From positions 9,117,787 through 9,181,786 of the forward strand of contig CM055890.1 of the NCBI GenBank assembly GCA_029582165.1: a stretch of DNA of 64,000 bases. The letters run 5' to 3'. The translations under genes and the position numbers were made by a program. How positions within the stretch are numbered: the first letter of the stretch is position 1; every line of letters begins with the position of its first letter. This DNA is from Portulaca oleracea. Its lineage: Eukaryota; Streptophyta; Magnoliopsida; Caryophyllales; Portulacaceae. Below the pieces are notes generated by a model. The model did no database searches. It saw nothing but the letters and a program-made list of their open reading frames with translations, and was not told where the DNA came from. This document shows, piece by piece, positions 11,715 to 21,517 of this stretch.

Positions 11715-11950
11715 CCCGGAATTTCAATTCTAAACTTAACGGTCAAAATCAAACGTTTACTAACATTAACAGCGGAGGACTCATTTTTTTTTTCCTTTAA
11801 CTTGGGCGTTACTGCCTTGTACCTCTTCGGAGGTACGGCAGTAACGCCCAAGTTAAACGAAAAAAAAAAAAAACGAGTCTTCCGTTGTTAATGTTAGTAA
11901 ACGTTTGATTTTGACCGTTAAGTTTAGAATTGAAATTCTGGGGCGTTACA
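11715..11950. repeat. 236-bp inverted repeat of the LTR U5 end
   Basis: Left arm 11715-11816 and right arm 11837-11944 are near-perfect reverse complements (differences are mostly in the A/T run). They flank a 20-bp centre at 11817-11836 that is itself a hairpin, GTACCTC facing GAGGTAC. The same hairpin occurs once, in normal context, in the intact LTR near 7994-8012. The right arm runs to the exact LTR terminus at 11950. At the junction the sequence switches strand at a shared GGCA. Confidence 0.9.
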
Positions 11951-11955
11951 ATGTT

Positions 11956-12605
11956 ATTATGAGATCTTTTAATGTTAGCTATATACATGAATAAATGATA
12001 CAAAAAAAATGCTTTTTTGCACATTTACTTTGTATCCATTCTTTTTTATCTGTAACTTTAACTAACTTTTCTCATTTCTAGTTATTTTTCACTTCACAAT
12101 TTCAATAAAATACATTAATTACTTTATCTTTCCAGTGAAACACATTAACTACTTTATCTTTATAATACAACCTTTATACTAGTAATACAACCTTTATGAG
12201 AGAAAAGTTAGCAGATAAAAGAAAGTTAAGGAAATGAAAAGACTAGTAGCCCACTACCGCATTAAAGGAACACATGTATCTATGCAAAACAAAGGTAACT
12301 ACCGCATGTCAATTAATTAGAATTCCTTGGTTATCCCCCAATTGTGCCCAACGACAGATATTAAAAAACATAGGAGTAGTATATTTGATTTTCATGCAAT
12401 TTACTAGTTTTTGTTAAAATCATAAATAAAGGCCCATGAAAATCATAAATACCATGAGTGTATACTTCAAAGCAAAATTAATATGGTTTATAAATAGTTA
12501 ACCGAAGAATCTAGGTTCCCAAAAAAGTGGGTCCACCGACTAATAGTAAGTTCGACTAGTATTGTATTTTTATTCTACTCATTGTTTTTTTATATGACTC
12601 CTACC
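11956..12605. other. AT-rich stretch without a gene
   Basis: I see no gene here. There is a short imperfect duplication of ACATTAATTACTTTATCTTT near 12110-12165 and otherwise anonymous AT-rich DNA. Confidence 0.6.
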
Positions 12606-12935
12606 AAGTTTATATCCCACCCGAATCTTAGTCAACCTGAAATTGACCCGACCCGAGATTAATCTGAACCATTGAACTAACATATGACCCGACCCATAAC
12701 TGAACCAACATGAAGTACACAACCCGAAGTCGAACCAAACCAAACCCGAACTAAACTGAATCTCATTCGAACCAAATGAGTTTACCCGAACTTCAACCCA
12801 TCCTGAACTTTACCCGGGCCCATAGCCATACCCGACCCAAAACATGGTGACCCAAACCCACCCGACCCAACCTTTACCAACTCGTACCTGACCCAGTTGA
12901 CCCATTTGCCAGTTGACCCAAACTTGGTTGTGTGG
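12606..12935. repeat. Degenerate ACCCGA-rich low-complexity repeat
   Basis: Variants of ACCCGAC, CCCGAACC and GACCCA recur about every 10-20 bp for some 330 bp. Such motifs fill the subterminal parts of some plant hAT MITEs, but no inverted ends or target duplication were found here. No credible coding frame is present. Confidence 0.5.
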
Positions 12936-12959
12936 TGGGCAAGGAATAATCATGTCTTC

Positions 12960-13371
12960 AGTAGCATGGTGACACCTACATAAGTCCTTCTCAACTGTGA
13001 CCATCGTGCTGTGACAAATGGTAAAGAGCTACACCCTATAGTGGATAAACATCAAGGGCGGACAACCCGGCATGAGAGAGAATATGGAGGCCTCCGAGGG
13101 ACCCAGGCTTGAAGGTCAATGTTGACGCCTTACTGGAAGATGAATAATGTGTTTGTATGGGTGCGGTGGCATAGAACTCTCATGAGGATGTTCTCATGGC
13201 TGCAGCTAAAAGGGTGAAAGCGAGGTAGTGTTCACAAATAGCCAAAGTTTAAGTTGTCGTGTATGCAGCTCAACTCGCTTGGAAGTTTTGTACTTTTGTT
13301 ACATCAAAGTAGAGTTTGGTGATTGTATGATGCTTATAATTAATTGGTATAATAGTCTGTTGTACTTCTTT
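12960..13371 (+). pseudogene. LINE RNase H domain, 5' half
   Basis: Frames give LKVNVDA (about 13110) and then VLMAAAKRVKAR (about 13190-13225), the start of the C-terminal RNase H domain of plant LINEs. The minus-strand LINE in this window has VKVNVDAAI and VLGAAAKRIKAW in the same order. Stops and shifts are present. The 5' limit is unclear. The domain stops at 13371, where a copia element is inserted, and resumes at 20167. Confidence 0.75.
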
Positions 13372-13606
13372 TGAAGACAATGGCAATTTAAGAAAATAAA
13401 CCTCAAACAGAAAAGAAGAATAGAGAGAAGATGAGAAGAAAAATACTTTAATGGTGTTATTGATAGATACAAATATAACAGAGACATGCCCTATTTATAG
13501 AAGACTAACACCAAGAATAAGAAAAAGAACAAGAAACGAAAAAACGAAGAAAAAGATCCTAACTAACATTAACTACCTAGCTCAACGATAACAAGGTATT
13601 CCAACA
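13372..13606 (-). repeat. 3' LTR of the nested copia
   Basis: On the minus strand it reads TGTTGGAATACCTTG... to ...GCCATTGTCTTCA. It is highly similar to 19936-20166. The minus-strand TATA-like region lies in the CCTATTTATAG block (13491-13501). The copia purine tract adjoins at 13607. Confidence 0.9.
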
Positions 13607-13664
13607 CTCCCTCCCCCCAAATTGGAGGTGGTTGAACACCAAATTTGTGTAGAAGTGTATGATG

Positions 13665-15336
13665 TTAACTGCCGAGAAGAGGTTTTGTAAGAATGTCAGC
13701 AAGTTGGGACTTTGTAGGGGTATGTTGCAAGGATATTAACCCATCAACGAGTTTTTGTCGAATATAGTGGCAATCTATTTCTATATGTTTGGTCCTCTCA
13801 TGGAAGACCGGATTCTTGGCTATATAGATTGTTGCTTGATTGTCGCATTTCACTGGAATGGGAGTGATAATCTCAACTTGCAACTCAGTAAACAACCGAC
13901 TTAGCCAAGCCAGTTCAGTGACCAATCTGCGAAGGCTCCTGTATTCAGCTTCTGCTGATGACAGAGAAACAATTGGCTGCTTCTTTGATTTCCATGAAAC
14001 CAGTGTGTTTCCAAGAAAAACTTGAAACCCACTGATTGAATCTGAATCACTGTAGGCATTAAGCTTGAAGTTGTCATCCTTGTGGATTAGAATGCCCACG
14101 TTGGGATGTCCTTGCAAGTACCTAAGGGTATGGATGGCTGCCTTCCAATGCTGATCTGTTGGCTCTTTGAGATACTGACTTAAGTGCTGGACTGTAAAGG
14201 CTAAGTTAGGTCTAGTGTTAACCAAGAAATTAAGCTTTCCTATTAATCTTCAGTATACCATGGGGTCCTTTAAAGATATACCTGAATCAGGTTGTAATTT
14301 AACATTAATATCCATAGGACAAATAACAGGTTTACAGGGTGTACTTGAAAATTCTTGAAGTAATTCTTGAACAAATTTTCTTTGAGACAAGATAACTCTC
14401 TAAGGACTGTGAATAATCTCAAGGCCAAGGAAAAAAAATGAGCATTTCCAATATCTTTAATCTTGAAAGCTGCATCTAAGTGCCTCTTCAAATCTATGAT
14501 TTCTTGATGGTCATTTCCTGTAACTAAGATATCATCAACATACACAGCAAGGTAGACAGATTTGTCAACATCTTTCTTATAAAATAATGAGTAGTCATTC
14601 TCAGAGTGTTTATAGCCTCTTTGGTATAGGACTTTTGTCAATTTAGCATACCACTGTCTTGAAGCCTGTTTTAAACCATAAATGGATTTCTTCAACCTGC
14701 ACACAACATTAGGTATGTCAGTGTGAATTCCTTTTGGCATTTTCATGTAGATTTCCTCATGTAAGTCCCTATGAAGAAATGTATTGTTTACATCTAATTG
14801 TTGTATATCCCAATTCTTTTTCACAGCTATTGCTAATAAAGCTCTTATTGTTGTCATTTTCACAACTGGAGAGAAGGTCTCATTATAATCTACTGAGTAA
14901 ATCCCCTTACAACCTGCCTTACCTTGAACCTTTCCACACTACCATCTGCTTTCCTTTTAATTTGGTAGACCCATTTGCAATCAATAGGATTCTTTCCCTT
15001 TGGAAGGGGTACAATATCCTAAGTGTTGGTATGAGAAAAAGCCTATAATTCTTGTTTCATGGCATTCTTCCACTCCTTGTGTGAATTAGCTTCTTCATAG
15101 GTTTGTGGCTCTTTATAATCAAGGTGATATTCTTGAATATGATTAGGTCCTGAAACATTAGTCAAGGAGAAGACCTTAGGTTCAGAATAAAGGTTAGTCA
15201 TACTAGAGAAATAGGTATTGTAGTCATCCAAGTAGGCAGGGTGTTTGTGTGTTCTAGTTGATCTTCTTATTGGTTGAGTCATTGCTTCAAATTCAATGCC
15301 GTCATGTTGACTTTGCTCAGTATTAATACTACTGTT
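13665..15336 (-). pseudogene. Copia reverse transcriptase and RNase H (broken)
   Basis: Reading on the minus strand, 15282-15043 encodes the start of the RT (RRSTRTHKHPAYLDDY, then YEEANSHKEWKNAM). The segment 14863-14270 contains [35 protein letters not shown] and the catalytic [11 protein letters not shown]. RNase H lies at 14225-13665 (MVNTRPNLAF, AYSDSD, SLSSAEAEYRSL, ERTKHIEIDCHYIRQK). Damage includes frameshifts near 14420 and 14250, an early stop near 15040, and loss of about ten residues after AYSDSD, where WAG and its neighbours are expected. The catalytic aspartates of the RT are still present. The coding unit is split from integrase by the gypsy LTR at 15337. Confidence 0.92.
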
Positions 15337-15598
15337 TGTAGGACCCAGAAAAAGGTGACCCTTTTCCGCATGCGCTACTTAAACGATCGGGAGCCGACTA
15401 AGGTTTCTTAATCCTTAAATAAGGATATTTTTTTTGTTTTCGAAATTCGTTTTCAGGGTGATGAAACTTTATTTATTTACAAACCCGTTTTTATTATTTA
15501 AATTATCCGTAATTACACAAATTAATTTAACAATAATTTAATCCCGGCCCAATCACTAAATTCGAGGCCAAAGAGGAGCAGACGGGCCACCAGAAATT

Positions 15599-15701
15599 GC
15601 TAAAACCCGCCTAGGTTTTAGCAGACCCTGGTCGGGCGTTTGCATCCTGAGTAAGAAAATGGGTTGAAATTAATAAAACCCGCCTAGGTTTTATTAATTT
15701 C
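15599..15701. repeat. Two palindromes with CGCCTA loops (family C, downstream pair)
   Basis: At 15599-15622, GCTAAAACC and GGTTTTAGC face each other across CGCCTA. At 15666-15701, the 15-bp arms GAAATTAATAAAACC and GGTTTTATTAATTTC are perfect across the same CGCCTA loop, and pairing continues outward after a 2-bp gap (AAAATGGG facing GCCCATTTT). These two lie about 775 bp downstream of the TATA-like box on the minus strand. Confidence 0.9.
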
Positions 15702-16542
15702 TAGCCCATTTTCCTCGGGTCCAAACTTAAATTAGTGAAGGGAAATGAACTAAATTATTTTCTTAAATTATTTTATGCATAAACGAATGATTGACATAGT
15801 TAAACGAATTTATAAAATGTAAAAGAGTCGCCAGCCGATTTAAGGAAATCGACAAACCATAAATAAGAAAAGAAAGACTCCGGTCTCGATTTCTAGATTC
15901 GGGGGTAAGGTTACGAATTCGAGAGTTATAAGAACTCTCGAATCCGCCTGTTATAAAACAGACTCTACTAAAATCAACATTGAAAAGAAAGAAAGCAGGG
16001 AGAAGTTTGATTAATTTCGCGGAATTATTATTTGAATCATGCAATATAAAAATAATGTTGGTTTTATTTTACAAAATGTACAAGCATGTAATTAAAAAAA
16101 AGATTACATGTTTAATTACAATAATGTAAATAAAGAAATCGAACCTTGCCTAGGATGTAGCAATGATGACTTTGATCCCTTGAGTTGCCCCTTGACTTGA
16201 AGCCCGGACGAGATGATGTGGGTGAGTAGAAAAGGTGGTATGTGGATGATTATGTAGTGGTGATAAAGGTGATTATGGTGGGATTAGAAATGGATATAGA
16301 TGATGAAATTTTGAGAGAATGGAAGTATAGTATGGGAATAATAGATGGGAGTATAGTAAGAGTAGTAGAGGGTGATAGATGATAGTAGTTGGTGGGAATT
16401 GTTGATGAAAGTTTAGTAGAGTAAGGGTGGTAGAGAGTGATTGTTGATGAAATGATGGTGGAATGGAGGGGGGTATTTATAGGTGAAGGAGTGTAAGATT
16501 TGGAGGGTGGGGGACATACCCCACAAATCATGTCATCAGAGA

Positions 16543-16805
16543 CCAAAACCTAGGCGAGTTTTGGATAGTCAAGGGAAAAAGTCAACCACGTGGGGCAAAT
16601 ATCAAGGAATCACGCATGCATGTAGATTTTGGCGCTAAAATGCTTAAAACCCAGGCGGGTTTTGATATTATCAGCACACAGATTGGTGACGTGGAGCAAA
16701 CCGACGACGTCCGCTATTTCGCTCAAAGCCTAGGCGGGTTTTGAGACTCCTGGGCCGGGGTGCGCTTCTGGGCCTGGAAAATGTTAAAACCCGCCTGGGT
16801 TTTAA
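16543..16805. repeat. Four palindromes with TAGGCG/CGCCTG loops (family C, upstream group)
   Basis: Units are at 16543-16564 (CCAAAAC facing GTTTTGG), 16645-16662 (AAAACC, CAGGCG, GGTTTT), 16722-16745 (CTCAAAGCC facing GGTTTTGAG across TAGGCG, with one G-T pair) and 16784-16805 (TTAAAACC facing GGTTTTAA across CGCCTG). The loop occurs in both orientations. They lie 62-324 bp upstream of the minus-strand TATA-like box at 16474-16481. Confidence 0.88.
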
Positions 16806-17125
16806 AACTGGCTAAGTGCGACTTCGAACGGCCATAGCTCTTTCATCCGGACTCCGATTGAGGCAATTCAAAAGGCGTTGGAAAGCTTATGATATGTACT
16901 TTACTCTCACCAAAAGAAATGGGGCCAACAAGACTTGCGGAAAAAATGATATTCAAAATGGTGGGCATATGCATGTGGAAAGGGTGGAAAATGAAGGCTT
17001 TTTGTGGTGGATTGGCCCGGTAGCTTTTGATTGAGGAAGGCCCTTTTGATTTTTTTTCATGCTAGCCTCTTTTCTTGTTATGCTTGATTTGTACACTTGT
17101 CCCGGTACAAAATCCGGTGTCTACA

Positions 17126-18736
17126 CTGTCAAACTCTTGATTGCTGTTACTGCAAACACTTTCAAAACCAGAATATGAATCATGTTCAGTGTTAGTGATA
17201 TCTATGGGTATTTCAACTGGGTTTTCTGCCATGTCAGTGACATTCTCCTGTGTAGGTGCTACATATTTATAAGAGTTGGTCACAGAAGGAACATAATCAG
17301 ATGGAACCTTTTTGTTAAAAGGAAAAATGTGTTCCTGAAAAACAACATCCCTAGATTGAAAGAATTTTTGTGTAGTAATGGAATATAGCTTGTAAGCTTT
17401 CTTTCCTTGAGAATATCCAAGGAAGACACATTCTTTTGCCCTTGGCTGGAACTTGTGTCTCCTTTGCTTCAATATGCTCATATAGCACAAGCATCCAAAA
17501 GATCTTAGATGAACATAGCTGGGGGCCTTTTTGAGCAACAATTCATATGGAGTTTTATTTTTTAGTAGAGGGGTAGGCATTCTGTTAATAAGGTATGTGG
17601 CAGTGAGAATGCTATCAACCCAAAATTTTAAAGGCATGTTTGATTGGAATATTAGGGATCTAGCAACTTCAAGTATGTGTTTGTGTTTTCTCTCGACCAC
17701 TCCATTTTGTTGAGGCCTTTGAGTACAACTATTCTCATGTAGAATTCCATTGCTACTAAAATAAGATATTGCCACTTTATTTTTCCCAAATTCTAAGGAA
17801 TTGTCTAACCTTATTCTTTTAACAACATGGTCAAACTGAGTTTTGGCCATGGCAATGAAATATTGTATCAACCCAAAAGCCTCATCCTTAGTGGTCATTA
17901 GGTGAGTCCAGGTGCACCTAGTGAAATCAACAACAATTGTCAAAAAATACCTATGCCCTGAATGAGTAGGAATGTGAAAGGATCCTCAAGTATCTACATG
18001 AATCAATTCCAAAAGCTGAAACAGTGGAAATATTGCTTGTTTGGAAAGGTAAACAATGTTGTTTTGCCTTTGGGCAAATATTACAACCAAACTGCTTTTG
18101 GTTTTGTTTGTTTTGTAAACAAATATTAGGTATCAATTTCATCCTATCAAAAGACATATGCCCTAATCTTTGATGCCATACATCACTACTAACTGAAACT
18201 AAAGCATTACTATTGTCTAGGGTTCTTGATTTAGTGTTGTCAGAACATCTTGTTGCCTCAGCTATCATTTTATCTTCCAAGAAATAAAGACCATAGGCCT
18301 CTTTACCAAGAACCAAAGGCCCCCTCACAGAAAGGCCCTGCAAAATACACTTTGTCTTAGTAAAGATTATTTGGCATTGTAGGTCATGACAGAGTCTCTT
18401 AACAGAAATCAAATTGAATTTAAAATATGGAACATACAAAACATTAGTCAAGACCAAGCCATCAGTAATATGCAGTTGACCTTGATTAGTGACTTTAACT
18501 CTATCTCCATTTGGCAATGTGATTTCAATGGGTTTTCTAAGGTTACTCAAATGTTTTAAAAATTCTTTGTTATTGCACATATGGTCACTTGCCTCATAAT
18601 CCAAAATCCAAGCATCTTCCAAATCATATGACTGATTTACTCTATTTGACATACAGTATTGAAAGGGTGAAGGAATGTTACCAGATACTGAGCTATTGTC
18701 GACTTGATTACTGTTCTGTGCATTCAGACTAGCCAT
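17126..18736 (-). pseudogene. Copia protease and integrase (broken)
   Basis: On the minus strand 18736-17951 encodes the protease region, in which the expected active-site D-S/T-G-A is DYEASDHMCNN, so the catalytic motif is altered. It is followed by the pre-integrase part WHQRLGHMSFDRM and the zinc-binding cysteines CNICPKAKQHC. A 1-nt frameshift and a TGA at a conserved Trp (just after the first catalytic Asp, HVDT) lie near 17990-18010. From 17943 the integrase core continues with RIRLDNSLEF (second Asp) and PQQNGVVERKH (the Glu), then the conserved tail FLGYSQGKKAYKLY. The frame runs into the inserted gypsy LTR at 17125. Integrase catalytic residues survive, but the polyprotein cannot be made. 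Confidence 0.92.
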
Positions 18737-18751
18737 AAGTTGTTGTAGAAG

Positions 18752-19888
18752 TTATTTGGCTTGGTCCTGATTGATATTGAAAGGTGGTGTTGTTGTTGTT
18801 ATGGAGCTTCCTTCAGTGGTCAGCATGTCAGATGGAGATGCTACAGGTTCTATTTCATTCCATGCATTGTTAGTTGTTTTCCTTGTTGTCCCTTGTTGTC
18901 TTGGATTATGACTTTGTTGTCTGCCTTGGTTTCTTGCATAGTTAGGAGGGAACCCATGGAGTCTGTAAAACTTGTCTATAGCATGACCATTTCTTTTGCA
19001 ATGATCACAGAACAGTGTTTTCTTGGAATCATTCTTTCTTTGGTCATTGACTGATTTTGAAAGAACAATTTGATTGCCTCTGGCAGCATAAAAAGAAGCA
19101 GAATCAGACAAGAATTGATTGCTGTCGTGGACTTGTCTTTGTTTCTCCTCTTGACTGAGGATTGAATAGACTTGACTCAGAGAGGGAAGAGGGGACATCA
19201 TTAAGATGTTTCCTCGAATTGTTGTGTAACTGCTGTTTAGCCCCATAAGAAATTGTAACAATCTTTGCTCTTCAAAGTGCATCTCAATTTGCTTGTTTAT
19301 TTTTGGATCACAGGTACATTTCCCACATTGGCACAGTGGAAAATTGGAGACATATCCTATTTCATCCCATAATTTCTTGGCTTTTGTAAAATAACTTGCA
19401 ATATCTAATGATTCTTGAGAAAGTTTAGAAACTTCCTTTTGCACTGAGTAGAGCTTGACTTTGTTACTTTGGCCATATCTCTCTGATAGCTCGTTCCATA
19501 AATCTTGAGCCAAGGTAGAATAAAGGACATTGTCCCTTATTTTCTTGTGTAGGGAATTAAGAATCCAAGAAAGGACCATATCATTTCCTCTTTTCCAATA
19601 TGGAAGAAGAGGTGAATCAGCTGCAGACTTTGGAAGAGGACCATCAATGAAAGCCACCTTATACTTTGCTAACAAGGCTATGGTGGCAGATCTTTTCCAA
19701 GTATCAAAGTCTTCTCCATTGAATTGATCAGCTACCAAAGATAGGCCCGGTTGGTCTGAAGGATGAATGTACAATGGATCACAGAGATCGATGATAAGGA
19801 GTTTGTTTAATGGTGTAGGGGAAGGTGATGGGGAAGCTGTCTGAGGTGTTTGTGGTTCTGGTGTTTCTGATGTTTCAGCCATCATCAA
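18752..19888 (-). pseudogene. Copia gag, open but with a broken zinc knuckle
   Basis: This 378-residue open frame is the gag of the copia element and the only undamaged-length reading frame in it. It starts with a Pro/Ser/Thr-rich head and then has the copia gag fold signature (NGEDFDTWKRSATIALLAK near residue 57, DLWNELSERYGQSN near 128). A CCHC zinc knuckle near residue 295 reads CDHCKRNGHAIDKFY, where Phe replaces the final Cys, so zinc binding is probably lost. The frame ends in TAA, and five codons later the same frame continues into protease. The usual element has one gag-pol frame, so the TAA is most simply a CAA-to-TAA mutation. The start at 19888 follows the primer-binding site by about 30 nt. 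Confidence 0.85.
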
Positions 19889-19917
19889 GGCTTACAAAAT
19901 TGTAGGATCCAGGATAT

Positions 19918-20166
19918 CTCAATGCTCTTATACCATGAAGACAATGGCAATTTGAGGAAACAAACCTCAAATAGAAGAGAAGAATAGAGAGATGATGAGA
20001 AGAAAAATACTTTACTGATGTTATTGATGGATACAAATATAGCACATTGAGACACACCCTATTTATAGAAGACTAAAACCAAGAACAAGAAACGAAAAAC
20101 AAAGAAAAAGACCCTAACATTAACTACCTAACTCAATGATAACAAAGTATTCCAAGGTATCCAACA
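19918..20166 (-). repeat. 5' LTR and primer-binding site of the nested copia
   Basis: The LTR covers 19936-20166. Immediately inside it, the minus strand reads TGGTATAAGAGCATTG, which matches the 3' end of initiator Met tRNA in most positions (TGGTATCAGAGC) and would prime reverse transcription. Confidence 0.88.
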
Positions 20167-20646
20167 TTAGTGAACTTGATTTGGTTATGGGTGATCTGCG
20201 CTTAGTTTGTTTTAGTTTTTCCGTTTGTTCTTGAAGTCTTGTTAGAAGGGATGGTAACTCAGTGATTCAACATTTGCATAAAGTCCTACCAATCGGAGGC
20301 AGCAGATTTGGCTAAGGCCCCATTCTTTTATCCGGTTGGTTGCGGTGTGGTGAAATTTGAAAAGTGTGATGAATTGTGGTGGGTTGTGGTGAATTGTGTT
20401 GAGAATTATGGTAAGTGGGGTTGGTGAGGAGAGAGAATGCGAAAAGTAGAGGAGAAAAGTGAGGAGAAAGAAAAGGGAAAAGATACATTTATAATGATTG
20501 TGCAGGTGTGATGTAGTGAAATATGGTAGAAATTAAAGAGTTGCGGTACGGTGTGGTACCGCACCGCAATCTACTGCATAAAAGAACGGGGCCTAAGGGT
20601 TTTCCTAACCAAATAGGGTCGTTTGTGCTCATTGAAAAATTAACTA
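20167..20646 (+). pseudogene. LINE RNase H domain, 3' half, with a Tourist-like MITE inside
   Basis: Frames give SELDLVMGDLRL and SLVRRDGNSVIQHLHKVLP, the usual C-terminal end of plant LINE RNase H (compare HVKRDGNTAAHNMAKVFP in the minus-strand LINE here). This continues the domain that stops at 13371, so the copia sits in a once continuous LINE. A Tourist-like MITE (20316-20592) interrupts it again, after which only a few residues remain. Confidence 0.8.
20316..20592. mobile_element. Tourist-like (PIF/Harbinger) MITE
   Basis: Ends are GGCCCCATTCTTTTAT and ATAAAAGAACGGGGCC, with a TAA target duplication on each side (20313-20315 and 20593-20595). The inverted subterminal parts also pair (GCGGTGTGGT facing ACCGCACCGC). 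The element is 277 bp long with no coding capacity. Confidence 0.9.
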
Positions 20647-20903
20647 CTCCTTCCGTTCCATATTAATTGTCATAATTTTGACTTTCACGGTCTCCAATAT
20701 CATTCTTTGATTGATAATTTCGTACATAATATTTTATTACCAATTGCAATATTATATTTTTATGATAGTATTTTTCGCTATGAATCTAGTGGTGGTAATT
20801 TTATATAGCAACTCATTGTATATATTGAGAAATTTATGGTCAAATTTTTTTAAGTTTGACTGCACAATTTCCAAAGACGACAGTTAATATGGAACGGAGG
20901 GAG
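20647..20903. mobile_element. Stowaway (Tc1/mariner) MITE
   Basis: Terminal inverted repeats CTCCTTCCGTTCCATATTAA and TTAATATGGAACGGAGGGAG match the Stowaway consensus CTCCCTCCGT, with TA duplications at 20645-20646 and 20904-20905. The 257-bp AT-rich interior has no gene. A C-run (20912-20922) follows. Confidence 0.95.
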
Positions 20904-20905
20904 TA

Positions 20906-21200
20906 TATAAGCCCCCCCCCCTCAAAAAAGGAAAAAAAACTAATGAGATCAAACTTTGTAAAGTTTAACCTTTAATTTTTCAAAATATATTTTGTATTAT
21001 TGTAAAATTACCATTATTAAATTTGTGGTAAAAAAATAATTTTACTTAAATATAATATTACAAGTCTTGCTATGCTAAATTAACGTGAAAAACTAATGGT
21101 TAAAATATTGTATTCAAGATTGTGAAAAAACAAAGTGGACAACTTTTTTTAAGATGGAGGTAATATTAATATTCTCATAGTTGAAAAATATGTTCAATTA
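20906..21200. other. AT-rich spacer
   Basis: No gene or element ends are visible between the Stowaway MITE and the outer Harbinger-like element. Confidence 0.6.
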
Positions 21201-21377
21201 GGGGTGTGTTTGGTGCAAAGGAAAACTGTTTTCTAGGAAAATAGTTTTCCATGTAAAATGATTTTCTTAGAAAATGAATTTTCATTTGATATTTTTCCGT
21301 GTTTGGTACAAAAGAAAATGATTTTCCTGGAAACAATTTGCACCTGTTTGACAATAAGGAGACATAAATTAAAATAT

Positions 21378-21426
<49 letters not shown>

Positions 21427-21475
21427 GAATATTAAAAAGGGTGCATGAGAGAGAGTGGTGAAGAGAGAGAGATAT

Positions 21476-21514
<39 letters not shown>
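21378..21514. repeat. (TG)n, (GA)n and (TA)n microsatellites
   Basis: TG repeats (21378-21402) pass into GA repeats (21403-21425 and on), then a TA tract (21480-21514) that abuts the first MULE. Confidence 0.95.

Positions 21515-21517
<3 letters not shown>

Larger units (their letters stand above)
7890..11950 (-). mobile_element. Gypsy (Tekay/Del-like) deletion derivative with two U5-type ends
   Basis: The element has perfect inverted ends, TGTAACGCCCC at 7890 and GGGGCGTTACA ending at 11950, and is flanked by a perfect 5-bp duplication ATGTT (7885-7889 and 11951-11955). Read on the minus strand it contains, from right to left: an inverted piece of LTR end, the same LTR end in normal orientation, a primer-binding-site-like ATCGAGCTGCAGG (about 11699-11712), about 0.6 kb of internal sequence without gag or pol, a polypurine tract (about 11090-11107), and a complete LTR of 3.2 kb (7890-11089). 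A normal element would show TGTAAAACCCCG at its right end. Instead it shows a second copy of the U5 terminus. The element could only have moved with proteins supplied in trans. Confidence 0.85.
15337..17125 (-). mobile_element. Gypsy solo LTR (family C) nested in the copia
   Basis: Ends are TGTAGGACCCAG at 15337 and GGTGTCTACA at 17125. On the minus strand the LTR starts TGTAGACACCGGATTTTGTA. It is flanked by CTGTT (15332-15336) and CTGTC (17126-17130), a 5-bp duplication with one mismatch. No internal region is present, so unequal recombination between two LTRs is the likely origin. A minus-strand TATA-like box lies at 16474-16481. Six palindromes with a common core sit at 15599-15701 and 16543-16805. 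It lies in the variable linker between integrase and RT of the host copia. Confidence 0.9.
13372..20166 (-). mobile_element. Complete but decayed copia element with a nested gypsy LTR
   Basis: Both LTRs are present (13372-13606 and 19936-20166, about 233 bp each). The primer-binding site on the minus strand, TGGTATAAGAGCATTG (19920-19935), directly abuts the 5' LTR, and the purine tract GGGGGGAGGGAG (13607-13618) directly precedes the 3' LTR. Gag, protease, integrase, RT and RNase H occur in copia order. Without the inserted gypsy LTR it is about 5.0 kb, a usual size for short-LTR copia elements. It splits a LINE RNase H domain. The flanking 5-mers TCTTT and TTAGT do not match, so the duplication is lost or the ends were altered. 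The 5' LTR has a 9-bp duplication (AAGGTATCC) near its end. Confidence 0.93.

Noticed and set aside
19918..19935. tRNA-like sequence near 19918 and 61301
   Set aside because: These match only the 3' end of initiator Met tRNA and lie next to LTRs, so they are primer-binding sites, not tRNA genes.
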